NCBI RefSeq assembly: GCF_900113065.1
Contig: NZ_FOOA01000007.1
Coordinates: 62,001-126,000, forward strand
Length of the DNA: 64,000 nucleotides
Direction of reading: 5' to 3'
Source: Aureimonas phyllosphaerae
Lineage (GTDB): Bacteria > Pseudomonadota > Alphaproteobacteria > Rhizobiales > Rhizobiaceae
Shown here: positions 26,350-35,930 of the stretch, piece by piece
How positions within the stretch are numbered: position 1 is the stretch's first letter
Layout: each line of letters starts with the position of its first letter
The notes under the pieces: model-generated
Seen by the model: only the letters and a program-made list of their open reading frames with translations
What the model was told of the DNA's origin: nothing
Databases searched by the model: none
Program-made: the position numbers and the translations under genes

Positions 26350-27828
26350 TCAATCGGGTTCGTGCCAGGTGCGCCCGTCGCGCTCGATCAGGGCGATCGA
26401 GGAGGAGGGGCCCCAGGTGCCGGACGTGTAGCCCTGCGGACGCACGGCGCGCGCATCCCAGGCCTTGAGGATCGGGTCGACCCATTCCCACGCCGCCTCG
26501 ACCTCGTCGCGGCGCATGAACAGGGTCTGGTTGCCCCGGATCACATCCATCAGAAGACGCTCGTACGCGTCCGGGTTCCGCACGTGGAAGCTCTCGGCGA
26601 AGCTCATGTCGAGCGGCACGTGGCGCAGGCGCATGCCGCCGGGGCCGGGGTCCTTGATCATCAGCCACTGCTTCACGCCCTCGTCGGGCTGCAGGCGCAT
26701 GACGAGCTGGTTCTGCTGCACGTGGCCGGCGGCGTTGTCGAAGATCGAGTGCGGGATCGGCCGGAAGGTGACGACGATCTCGCTCATGCGCTCCGACAGG
26801 CGCTTGCCGGTACGGATGTAGAAGGGCACACCCGCCCAGCGCCAGTTGTTGATCTCGGCCTTGATGGCGACGAAGGTCTCGGTGTCGCTCGTCGGCTCGC
26901 CGAGGTCCTCGAGATAGCCCTTCACCGCGCCGCCGTTGGAGGCGCCGGCCTTGTACTGGCCGCGAACGGTGAGGTGCTCGATGTTGCTCTCGTCGATGCG
27001 CTTCAGCGAGCGCAGGATCTTCAGCTTCTCGTCACGCAGCGCGTCGGCGTCCATCGCGGACGGCGGCTCCAGCGCCACGAGGCAGACCAGCTGCAGGATA
27101 TGGTTCTGCACCATGTCGCGCAGCGCGCCGGCCTTGTCGTAGTAGCCCGCGCGCCCCTCGAGGCCGACGCTCTCGGCCACCGTGATCTGGACATGGTCGA
27201 CATAGGCCGAGTTCCAGAGCGGCTCGTAGAGCATGTTGGCAAAGCGCAGAGCCATCAGGTTCTGCACCGTCTCCTTGCCAAGATAGTGGTCGATGCGGAA
27301 GACCTGGCTTTCGTCGAAATGTTCGCCGATCAAGGCGTTCAGGGCCTTCGCCGAGGCGAGGTCGCGCCCGACCGGCTTTTCGACGACGATGCGCGTCTTC
27401 TCGTGCGCGAGGCCGTGACGCTTCACCGAGGAGGCGAGGTCGCCGAAGAGGCTGGGGCTGACGGCGAGATAGAAGGCGCGGATCCGGTCCTGACCCGCCT
27501 CGTCGAGAAGGCTCTTCAGCTCGGCCCAGCCGGTCTCGCTCCTGGCGTCGACCTGGCGGTAGTAGAGACGCGACAGGAAGCGCTCGACGGCCTCCTCGGT
27601 GCGATGGGCCTCGCCGACGAAGCTGTTCAGCGCCTCGCGGCCGAAGGCGCGGTATTCCTCGTCGGTGAACGGCGTGCGCGAGGCGCCGATGATGCGGGCG
27701 CCGGGCGGGATCTGGCCGTCGAGGTCCCGGTGGTAGAGCGCGGGCAGGAGCTTGCGCTCGGCAAGGTCACCGTTGCCGCCGAAGACGATGTAGTCGAAGC
27801 ATTCGACAGGAATGATCTGACTGGACAC
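26350..27828 (-). CDS. zwf: Glucose-6-phosphate 1-dehydrogenase
   Basis: NADP-linked first step of the Entner-Doudoroff and pentose phosphate routes; 492 residues. The coenzyme fold starts 'DYIVFGGNGDLAERKLLPALY'. The active-site signature is 'RIDHYLGKETVQNLMALRF', with the catalytic His in 'IDHYLGKE'. I start at GTG 27828 ('VSSQIIPVECFDYIVFGG') because GGAGAAGG lies 7 bases before it and the product then matches the family N-terminus; a longer frame up to 27897 has no ribosome site and would cross the palindrome upstream. It is the first gene of zwf-pgl-edd. Confidence 0.96.
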   Translation of the reverse strand: MSSQIIPVECFDYIVFGGNGDLAERKLLPALYHRDLDGQIPPGARIIGASRTPFTDEEYRAFGREALNSFVGEAHRTEEAVERFLSRLYYRQVDARSETGWAELKSLLDEAGQDRIRAFYLAVSPSLFGDLASSVKRHGLAHEKTRIVVEKPVGRDLASAKALNALIGEHFDESQVFRIDHYLGKETVQNLMALRFANMLYEPLWNSAYVDHVQITVAESVGLEGRAGYYDKAGALRDMVQNHILQLVCLVALEPPSAMDADALRDEKLKILRSLKRIDESNIEHLTVRGQYKAGASNGGAVKGYLEDLGEPTSDTETFVAIKAEINNWRWAGVPFYIRTGKRLSERMSEIVVTFRPIPHSIFDNAAGHVQQNQLVMRLQPDEGVKQWLMIKDPGPGGMRLRHVPLDMSFAESFHVRNPDAYERLLMDVIRGNQTLFMRRDEVEAAWEWVDPILKAWDARAVRPQGYTSGTWGPSSSIALIERDGRTWHEPD

Positions 27829-27892
27829 GCGATGCCTTCTCCGTTCAGCGGGGAACCGGTTACAGCCGATCCGATCCCGCAGCCGTGGATAA

Positions 27893-27906
27893 TTCAATCG
27901 ATTGAA
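27893..27906. promoter_or_regulatory. Perfect 14-bp palindrome upstream of zwf, probable operator
   Basis: TTCAATCGATTGAA is a perfect even palindrome centred on CG, 65 bases before the zwf GTG, in an AT-richer stretch than its surroundings. Even palindromes with a central CG are typical of LacI-family operators; an RpiR/HexR-type regulator is the other candidate because HexR controls zwf-pgl-edd in many proteobacteria. No regulator gene is adjacent. Confidence 0.6.
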
Positions 27907-27954
27907 AAAGGAAAGGTCGAACCGTCCGGGCCAAGGCCCGAACGGCGGGACGCA

Positions 27955-30543
27955 TCATGGTTTGCGAGGACGGCGCGCGGCCGCGCGGGCGATCGCGCTG
28001 ACCAGAAGATCGCTGACGAACGGCTTCTTCACCGCATCGGCCCCGCGTGCTTCCTCGGGAAACTCGATCGCCTCGCCGTAGCCGGTGACGAACACGAAGG
28101 GGATGCCCTTGGTGTTGAGGTCGCGCACCAGCGGGAATGAGGTTTCCGAGCCGAGATTGACGTCGAGCAGCGCGACGTCGATCGCCTGACCCTCGATCAC
28201 CTTGCGCGCCTCGCCGACGCTGGCGGCGGTGAAGACTTCCGTCATCCCGTGTTCGGCGAGCATCTGCTCAGCGTCGAGCGAGATGATGAGGTTGTCCTCG
28301 ACCACGAGGCCGCGAAGGCCGGCGAGGGCCGCGACGGGCGCCGCGGCGGACTGCGTTTCGACCGGAGCCTGCGCGACGGGCGCACCCGGATCGCCGGCAA
28401 GATGGAAGACGTTGCCGGGCAGGGTGAAATGCGCGCGCACGCCGGCGAGGTGGTAGTCGATGCGCGCCTCGCCCGACAGGTCGTGCGGAATGGAGCGCTC
28501 GATGATCGTCGATCCGAAGCCGCGGCGCGTCGGCGCGGTGACGGGCGGCCCGCCGCTCTCGGCCCATTCGATGCGGCAGGCGTCGTTCTCGTCGATGTAC
28601 CAGTTCACGGCGACGCTGCCCGAGGAGTCCGACAGGGCGCCGTACTTGGCCGAGTTGGTCACGAGTTCGTGGAACACCAGCGCCAGCGTCGAGAAGGTCA
28701 CGGCCTCGACGACGATCTCGGGGCCCGACATCAGGACGCGTCCCGCCTTCTCGCCGATATAGGCCGAGACCTCGGTGCGGATGATGTCGCTCAGCGTCAC
28801 CGCGCCCGCGTCGGCGCTGGTGATCTGGTCGTGGGCGCGCGCCAGCGCCTGGATGCGCCCGCCGATGATCGCGGCGAACTCGTCGACGGTCGCGGCGCCC
28901 GGCTTCGACTGAACGACCAGCGCCCGGATCAGGCTGAGGACGTTGCGCACACGGTGATTCAACTCGGCGATCAGGAGTTCCTGGCGCTGCGTCGCCAGCG
29001 TCTGCTGGCGCTGCGACTCCTCGTTGAAGCGCAGGAGCACTTCGAGGATCGACACGCGAAGCCCCTCGGCGGCCTTGGTCTCGCTGACGGTCCATGGGAA
29101 GCTCTTGCCGTGGACGGTCTGCTTCCAGGCCTCGAAGCTCTTGCGCGGCGTCAGGCGCACGCCGTTCGGGCCGACCGTCCGCTCCTTGGTCTTCGGGTCG
29201 CCCGCCCAGGTGACGGTCTGGATGATCTCGCGCCGGAAGAACAGGAGATAGTCGCGCGGCGAGCGCGAGATCGGGATCGCAAGGACCCCCGAGGCGCGTT
29301 CGATGTAGTCGGCTGCCGGCGGATGGACCGCCGAGATCTCGTCGGTCGCGAAGATTCGGCCGGAGCCCGCGCGGTTGAGGAAGCGCGCGAGATGGGCGAT
29401 CTCTTCGGGCGACGGGCAATGACCGTAGCACTGCGCCTCGCCCTTCACGTAGACCGCGAAGCCATCGGCGGGGATGATTTCGCGCAGGTCGTCGGCGAAC
29501 TCGCCGATCGTGTCGAGCGTCGAGGACGCCGCGACGATGCGCGAGACGAAGCGGTCGTGCAGGACGCGACCGGCTTCCTCCAGCTGACGCTGCTCCTTGG
29601 CAAGGCGCCCCTCGATGATCAGCGAGACCATCTGGCCGAACAGTTCGGCTGCCGCGCGCACTTCCATCGCGAGATGCCGCGGGGCGTAGTTGTGAAGCGC
29701 GAAAAGGCCCCAGAGCTGGCCGTCGATGACGATCGAGACCGACATGGAGGCCGAGACGCCCATATTGGTGAGATATTCGATGTGGATCGGCGAGACCGAG
29801 CGCAGCACCGACAGCGACAGGTCGAGCGCCTTGCCGTGCGGATCGAACTCCGGGATCACCGGCACCGTCTCGGACTGGACGTCCGCGATGAGGCGCACCT
29901 GGTTGCGCACGTAGAGCGCGCGCGCCTGGGGCGGAATGTCGGTCGCCGGATAGTTCAGGCCGAGGAACGAGCCGATGCCGGAGCGCGCGGCCTCCGCGAT
30001 CACGGAGCCGGCGCCTTCGCTCGCGAAGCGATAGAGCATCACGCGGTCGAAGCCGGTGATGCCGCGCAGCTGGCGCACGCTTTCCTTGTAGAGCCCGTCG
30101 AGCCCCTGCGTCTTCTGAACCCGCGTGATCATGCTCTTGACGAGCGCGCCGGGATTGGTCGACGGCCGCTCGGCCTGCGGCTCCGCCTCGATGATGATCG
30201 AGCCGGCGGACACGTGGATCGCCACGTCGAAGCGCGTACCGGTGCCGAAGAGGTCGAGGCCGACGATGCGCTCGGCCCCGTTGTCGCCCGACAGGATCTG
30301 CAGGCGGCCGCGGATCGAGTGGAGCGCGCTTTCCGAGACGATGGTGAGGACGGATTCGCCGAGAAGACTTTCGGGCTCGCGCCCGACGACGTCACCGATA
30401 TTGGTCGAGACGCGTTCGATCAGCCAGTCGGTCGACACCGCCAGCAGATAGCCGAAGTTCTGGATCCGACCCAGAAACTGGATCGGCTCGCGCTCGCAGT
30501 TGGTGATGTCGACGTCGCCGAACGGCGGTGGCTGGATCGTCAA
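27955..30543 (-). CDS. bphP: Bacteriophytochrome hybrid sensor kinase (PAS-GAF-PHY-HWE kinase-REC)
   Basis: Red/far-red photoreceptor of 862 residues. A PAS domain covers about 20-120 with the biliverdin-linking C16 ('DVDITNCEREPIQFLG'). The GAF domain covers about 140-310 with the bilin-pocket motif 'PATDIPPQARALYVRNQ', and PHY about 330-500 ('SFPWTVSETKAAEGLRV' near its end). The HWE-type kinase has its phospho-His in 'IAELNHRVRNVLSLIRALV', followed by its ATPase domain. The C-terminal receiver, about 745-855, has phosphoacceptor Asp in 'DVALLDVNLGSE'. The start is TTG at 30543, overlapping the heme oxygenase stop as TTGA. No output regulator gene is adjacent. Confidence 0.93.
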   Translation of the reverse strand: MTIQPPPFGDVDITNCEREPIQFLGRIQNFGYLLAVSTDWLIERVSTNIGDVVGREPESLLGESVLTIVSESALHSIRGRLQILSGDNGAERIVGLDLFGTGTRFDVAIHVSAGSIIIEAEPQAERPSTNPGALVKSMITRVQKTQGLDGLYKESVRQLRGITGFDRVMLYRFASEGAGSVIAEAARSGIGSFLGLNYPATDIPPQARALYVRNQVRLIADVQSETVPVIPEFDPHGKALDLSLSVLRSVSPIHIEYLTNMGVSASMSVSIVIDGQLWGLFALHNYAPRHLAMEVRAAAELFGQMVSLIIEGRLAKEQRQLEEAGRVLHDRFVSRIVAASSTLDTIGEFADDLREIIPADGFAVYVKGEAQCYGHCPSPEEIAHLARFLNRAGSGRIFATDEISAVHPPAADYIERASGVLAIPISRSPRDYLLFFRREIIQTVTWAGDPKTKERTVGPNGVRLTPRKSFEAWKQTVHGKSFPWTVSETKAAEGLRVSILEVLLRFNEESQRQQTLATQRQELLIAELNHRVRNVLSLIRALVVQSKPGAATVDEFAAIIGGRIQALARAHDQITSADAGAVTLSDIIRTEVSAYIGEKAGRVLMSGPEIVVEAVTFSTLALVFHELVTNSAKYGALSDSSGSVAVNWYIDENDACRIEWAESGGPPVTAPTRRGFGSTIIERSIPHDLSGEARIDYHLAGVRAHFTLPGNVFHLAGDPGAPVAQAPVETQSAAAPVAALAGLRGLVVEDNLIISLDAEQMLAEHGMTEVFTAASVGEARKVIEGQAIDVALLDVNLGSETSFPLVRDLNTKGIPFVFVTGYGEAIEFPEEARGADAVKKPFVSDLLVSAIARAAARRPRKP

Positions 30544-31157
30544 GCGCGGGTCGTCCTCTTGTCGTCGTCCCCGCACAGCATGCGGAAGTAGCGGAACGTC
30601 GCGTCCGCTGCCGCCACGGCCCGCCGCATGTCCGCCTCGCCCGCCGGCTCGGCCGCCATGCGATCGAGCAGCCATGTGAACGGGCGCGCGTCGCTGGAGG
30701 CCTCCAGATAGTGAGTCGGCCAGCGCGCGCCAGAAAGTCGCTCATCACGTTTGATGGCGCGCGACATGTATTTAGCGCCCAGGCGCGAGCCTTCCAGCAC
30801 ATAGGCGATGCCGAAAGCCTCGAAGATATCCGGTCGCGGCAACGAAAACGGTGCCGCCGCACGCGGTTCGATGCCGAGGACCTCCGCGTCGCGGCGCGCC
30901 GCCTCCAGGCGGTCGGCGTGGTCGCCGTCCGCACCCAGCCGTCCGAGCGGGCTCTGCGACAGCACCGGCTCGATCGCTTGGTGGGCTTGAAGGTTCATGG
31001 CGATGAAGCGCCGGTACTGCGCGCCGGAGGCATCCGCGAACATATCGGCGAAGGATGCGTCGAGCGCCTCGTGCGCCGCTTGTGTGTCCGCGCGCAGCCG
31101 ATCCCGCAGCGAGGGTTCGGAGCGGGAGGGGGCGGGGATGGCGCTCAAATCCAGCAA
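30540..31157 (-). CDS. bphO: Biliverdin-producing heme oxygenase (BphO type)
   Basis: Opens heme to biliverdin IX-alpha, the chromophore of the bacteriophytochrome; about 205 residues. The proximal heme ligand is H29 in 'TQAAHEALDASF', and the distal helix is 'AYVLEGSRLGAKYMSR'. The frame starts at TTG 31157 with no good ribosome site, so the exact N-terminus is uncertain. Its stop overlaps the bphP start by four bases, so chromophore synthesis and apoprotein are translationally coupled. Confidence 0.88.
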   Translation of the reverse strand: MLDLSAIPAPSRSEPSLRDRLRADTQAAHEALDASFADMFADASGAQYRRFIAMNLQAHQAIEPVLSQSPLGRLGADGDHADRLEAARRDAEVLGIEPRAAAPFSLPRPDIFEAFGIAYVLEGSRLGAKYMSRAIKRDERLSGARWPTHYLEASSDARPFTWLLDRMAAEPAGEADMRRAVAAADATFRYFRMLCGDDDKRTTRA

Positions 31158-31214
31158 CTTCTGATAGATCGGACAAAATGGAAACGCGACCGTTCCTTTC
31201 GCCCTTTTCCGTCA

Positions 31215-32507
31215 TCACAACCGATCGCGCAAGGCGTACCACGTCATGGCGAGAAACAGGAGCGGCGCGCGCAGCCACGTCCCGCCGGGGAAGGCGGGGA
31301 TGTCGAGATCGCGAAGGGCGGCGAGCGGGTCGCCGTGGCCGGTCAGCCGGTCGGCGTAGAGCTTGCCTGTCCAGTGCGTCAGCATCACCCCGTGGCCCGA
31401 GAACCCGGCGACGACGTCGAGGCCCGGCTGGGTTTCCGCGACATAGGGCATGCGCGGCATGGTGACGGCCACCGAGCCGCCCCAGGCGTGGGTGAAGCGG
31501 ACGTCGGACAGGTGCGGCCAGATCGAGACGACCTGTTTGCGGATCTGCCCGGCGATGTCGCCCGACGCCGAGGTGTAGGCCTCGCGACCGCCGAAGAGGA
31601 GCCGCCCGTCGGCGCTCTTGCGGAAATAGCGCACCACGAAGCGGGAATCGTCCGCCGCCTCGTTGCCGGGCAGCACGCGGTCCGGTTCGGCCAGCGGCTC
31701 GGTCGCCGCGATGAAGGAGCGGATCGGCATGACATGTGCGGCGCTCCTCGGCTCCAGCCGGCCGCCATGGGCGTTTGTCGCGAGAAGCACGCGCGCGGCG
31801 CTGATCGTCCCGCGCGCCGTTCGCGCCTCCCAGAGCCCGGCGGCAGTCCGCGTCAGGCTTTCGATGCGCGTCTCCTCGCAGAGCCTGGCCCCCGCACGGG
31901 CGGCCGCGCGCCCGAGGCCGACGAGGAGCTTCATCGGGTGGAGGTGGCCGGTGCCGACGTCGCGAAGGCCGGCATGGTAGGTGCTGGAGCCGAGGCGCTC
32001 GGCGGTCTCCTCGCGGTCCATGAAGCGCAGATGCGGGTAGTCGTAGCGCTCGGCGAGATGGTCGGCATGCCGGCGGAACTCGTCGACATAGCGCGTGCGA
32101 TGGGCGAGCGAGATCTGGCCGGGGCGGAAATCGGCGGCGATGCCCTCGCGCACCATGGTCTCGTGCAGCCCGGCCTTGGCCTCCTCCGCCATCGCGAAGA
32201 GGCGGCGGGCGGGCTCCAGCCCGTATTTCTCTTCCATCTCCTCCGGCCAGAGGCGCTGGCCGGTGCCGAACTGGCCGCCGTTGCGCCCCGAGGCGCCGTC
32301 GCCGATCCGGGCGGCCTCGCAGACGACGACATCGATGCCGGCGCGGGCGAGGTGGAGCGCGGCGGACAGGCCGGTGAAGCCGCCGCCGATGACGAGCACG
32401 TCGGCGCGGGCCGAGCCGTCGAGCGCCGGATATCGCGGGCGCTCGCCGACGGAGTCCTCGTACCAGGACCGGCCCGGCGAGATCGGGGACTGGTAGGGCT
32501 CAGACAT
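31215..32507 (-). CDS. puuB: FAD-dependent amine oxidase, gamma-glutamylputrescine oxidase type
   Basis: A 430-residue DAO-family flavoprotein, likely oxidising gamma-glutamylputrescine to gamma-glutamylaminobutyraldehyde in putrescine breakdown. The FAD-binding motif is 'ADVLVIGGGFTGLSAALHLARAG', followed by 'RIGDGASGRNGGQ' and a C-terminal 'GFSGHGVMLTHWTGKLYADRL'. The PuuB call rests on length, the N-terminal 'SWYEDSVGERPRYPAL' segment typical of PuuB/OrdL, and the 8-base overlap with the glutamine-synthetase-like gene upstream. Confidence 0.85.
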   Translation of the reverse strand: MSEPYQSPISPGRSWYEDSVGERPRYPALDGSARADVLVIGGGFTGLSAALHLARAGIDVVVCEAARIGDGASGRNGGQFGTGQRLWPEEMEEKYGLEPARRLFAMAEEAKAGLHETMVREGIAADFRPGQISLAHRTRYVDEFRRHADHLAERYDYPHLRFMDREETAERLGSSTYHAGLRDVGTGHLHPMKLLVGLGRAAARAGARLCEETRIESLTRTAAGLWEARTARGTISAARVLLATNAHGGRLEPRSAAHVMPIRSFIAATEPLAEPDRVLPGNEAADDSRFVVRYFRKSADGRLLFGGREAYTSASGDIAGQIRKQVVSIWPHLSDVRFTHAWGGSVAVTMPRMPYVAETQPGLDVVAGFSGHGVMLTHWTGKLYADRLTGHGDPLAALRDLDIPAFPGGTWLRAPLLFLAMTWYALRDRL

Positions 32508-34053
32508 TCAGGAGCAGGAACTCGCGCTCCCACGGGCTGATGACTTGCATGAAGGTCTCGTGCTCGCCGCGCTTGATGCCGGCATAGGTTCCGACGAACT
32601 CCTTCGACAGCACCTCCTGGAACGCCTCTTCCGCCTCGAAGGCGGCGACCGCCTCGAGAAGGCCGCGCGGCAGCGAGATCACGCCGTCCTCGTTGACGGT
32701 CCGGTCGGTCGGCTGGTCCGGCTCCACCGCGTTGACCATGCCGAGCCAGCCGCAGGCGAGCGAGGCCGCGAGCGCGAGGTAGGGATTGGCGTCGGAGGAG
32801 GGCAGGCGGTTCTCGACGCGCCGGGCGGCGGCGTCCGACGCCGGCACGCGGAAGGCCGTGGTGCGGTTGTCGAAGCCCCAGGCGTTGTTGGTCGGCGCCG
32901 ACATGCCGTAGGTGAGGCGGCGATAGGAGTTGACGTAAGGCGCCATCATCACGAGCGCGGCCGGCACGTAGCGCTGCATGCCGCCGAGGAAGTGATAGAA
33001 CAGCGGCGACGGCGAGCCGTCTTCACCTGAGAAGACGTTGCGCCCGGTCGCGAGATCCACGACCGACTGGTGGATGTGCATGGCCGAGCCCGGCTGGCCC
33101 TGAATGGGCTTCGCCATGAAGGTCGCGTAGATGTCGTGCTTCAGCGCCGCCTCGCGGATCGTGCGCTTGAACATGAAGACCTGGTCGGCCAGCTCCACCG
33201 GGTTGCCGTGCCGCAGGTTGATCTCGAGCTGCGCCGCGCCGTCCTCGTGGATCAGCGTGTCGATCTCGAGGCCCTGCCCGTCGGAGAAGTGGTAGATGTC
33301 GTCGATCAGCTCGTCGAACTCGTTGATGCCGCCGATTGAATAGGCCTGCCCGCCTTGGATCTGGCGCCCCGAGCGGCCGATCGGCGGCGTCAGGGGATAG
33401 TCGGGGTCGACGTTCTTGGAGACGAGGTAGAACTCGATCTCGGGCGCGACCACCGGGCGCCAGCCGCGGTCCTCGTAGAGCTTCACGACGCGCTTCAGCA
33501 CATTGCGCGGGGTGTAGCCGACCGCCTCTCCCGCCGTGTCCACGAGATCGCAGATCACCTGCGCCGTCGGGTCGGTTTCCCAAGGCACGGCCGACAGCGT
33601 CGAGAGGTCCGGCACGAGCTTCAGGTCGCCGTCGTTCGGCGAATAGCGGAACGAGCCCGTCTCCTCCGGGTATTCGCCCGAGATCGTGTGCATGAAGAGC
33701 GCGGAGGGGAGCGCCAGCGACGTGTTGCCGGTGAACTTCTTGGCCGGCATCATCTTGCCGCGCGCGACGCCCGCAAGGTCGGGCGTGATGCATTCGAGAT
33801 CCTCGATGCCCCGCACGCGCAGCCATTCGGCGGCTTCCGCCATGGAGCGCACGCCGCGTCGGGAATCGAGGAAGCCGGAGCGGTCCACGGCCGCGGCGGG
33901 GACGGGTTTGGCAATTCGCGGCCGTTCCGCCGGCGCGCCCGACACCTTGCCGATCGTCCGCGCCTCCGGTGCACCGCGTCGCTTGGGCTTGTCGCGCTTG
34001 ATCTTCGACAAGGCGCCGGCGTCGTGCTTGGGCGGTCGGGTACGGTCCTGCAT
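32500..34053 (-). CDS. puuA: Glutamine synthetase family protein, gamma-glutamylputrescine synthetase type
   Basis: An ATP-dependent ligase of the glutamine synthetase fold, probably joining glutamate to putrescine. The catalytic domain includes 'PEIEFYLVSKNVDPDYPLTPP', 'EDGAAQLEINLRHGNPV' and 'MHIHQSVVDLATGRNVFSG'. From the ATG at 34053 (AGGA 8 bases upstream) it has 517 residues, about 70 more than usual. The extra N-terminus is Lys/Arg/Pro-rich and low in complexity. The ATG at 33843 ('MAEAAEWLRVRGIEDLECIT') would give a standard 447-residue protein but has no clear ribosome site. It overlaps puuB by 8 bases. Confidence 0.88.
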   Translation of the reverse strand: MQDRTRPPKHDAGALSKIKRDKPKRRGAPEARTIGKVSGAPAERPRIAKPVPAAAVDRSGFLDSRRGVRSMAEAAEWLRVRGIEDLECITPDLAGVARGKMMPAKKFTGNTSLALPSALFMHTISGEYPEETGSFRYSPNDGDLKLVPDLSTLSAVPWETDPTAQVICDLVDTAGEAVGYTPRNVLKRVVKLYEDRGWRPVVAPEIEFYLVSKNVDPDYPLTPPIGRSGRQIQGGQAYSIGGINEFDELIDDIYHFSDGQGLEIDTLIHEDGAAQLEINLRHGNPVELADQVFMFKRTIREAALKHDIYATFMAKPIQGQPGSAMHIHQSVVDLATGRNVFSGEDGSPSPLFYHFLGGMQRYVPAALVMMAPYVNSYRRLTYGMSAPTNNAWGFDNRTTAFRVPASDAAARRVENRLPSSDANPYLALAASLACGWLGMVNAVEPDQPTDRTVNEDGVISLPRGLLEAVAAFEAEEAFQEVLSKEFVGTYAGIKRGEHETFMQVISPWEREFLLLNV

Positions 34054-34107
34054 GCGGTCCTGCTGGCAAGGGGCAGATGGCAAAAGCATAGCCGGTTGCC
34101 GGGAAAG

Positions 34108-34140
34108 CCGAAAGCCTCCGGCGGCAGGGCGCCGGAGGCT
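34108..34140 (-). terminator. Intrinsic terminator after the aceA-small ORF unit
   Basis: AGCCTCCGGCG and CGCCGGAGGCT form a perfect 11-bp stem (34113-34140) with a 6-base loop. On the minus strand TTCGG and then TTTCC follow, a weak T-rich tail. It is placed just after the small ORF at 34164-34421 and before puuA. Confidence 0.6.
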
Positions 34141-34163
34141 CAGGTCGAGGGCAGGGCGCCAGC

Positions 34164-34421
34164 TCAGATGCGGCCGGCGAGCACCACCGGGATCATCAGG
34201 TCGCCCCAGCTTCCGTCGCCGCCGTGATGGCGGGCCGAGCGGACGAGCTCGACCGACACGCCGGCCTCGACGGCGCGCATCACGGACTGGTTGAGGCGGT
34301 GCAGGTCGTTGGCGAGGATGCGGATGGCGTTCTGTGCGTCCTCCGACAGCGTGCTCGCCTGCGCCTCGGCGCGCTCGCGGACATGGGTGCGGGGACGCTC
34401 GATCGGGCTGACGTTGCTCAT
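34164..34421 (-). CDS. Small protein of unknown function downstream of isocitrate lyase
   Basis: An 85-residue soluble protein ('MSNVSPIERPRTHVRERAEAQ...') with a strong AAGGAG ribosome site before the ATG at 34421. The middle is a predicted helix ('LSEDAQNAIRILANDLHRLNQSVMRAVEAG') and the C-terminus has 'GGDGSWGDLMIPVVLAGRI'. I do not recognise a family. It lies 35 bases after the aceA stop and before a terminator, so it is probably co-transcribed with isocitrate lyase. Codon use and GC are like its neighbours, supporting a real gene. Confidence 0.72.
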   Translation of the reverse strand: MSNVSPIERPRTHVRERAEAQASTLSEDAQNAIRILANDLHRLNQSVMRAVEAGVSVELVRSARHHGGDGSWGDLMIPVVLAGRI

Positions 34422-34456
34422 GGTGCTTCTCCTTGTCGCGGTTGGGTGGCGGATGG

Positions 34457-35743
<1,287 letters not shown>

Positions 35744-35865
35744 CGCGATGGCTCCTGTGTCCGGTCCGTCCTGGCGCGCCGTCTCGAAGCGGCGTCCGTG
35801 GAAAGAAATTGACAAGCTTGGGCTCTCGGAGCGACCCTGATCTGCAGGAATGCCCTCGCAATTCG

Positions 35866-35911
35866 TGTCGGGTTGTCGCGATCCCGACAAGCCGGCCGGT
35901 CGGTTTGTAAA
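35866..35911. promoter_or_regulatory. Inverted repeat and TTTGTAAA site between aceA and its putative regulator
   Basis: TGTCGGG (35866-35872) and CCCGACA (35883-35889) form a perfect 7-bp inverted repeat with a 10-base spacer. TTTGTAAA (35904-35911) differs by one base from the TTTGCAAA core reported for RamB sites in Corynebacterium. Both lie within 70 bases of the regulator's start, so autoregulation or shared control with aceA is possible. The assignment is by position and resemblance only. Confidence 0.4.
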
Positions 35912-35930
35912 ATCCAGTCAAGGAGCGGAT

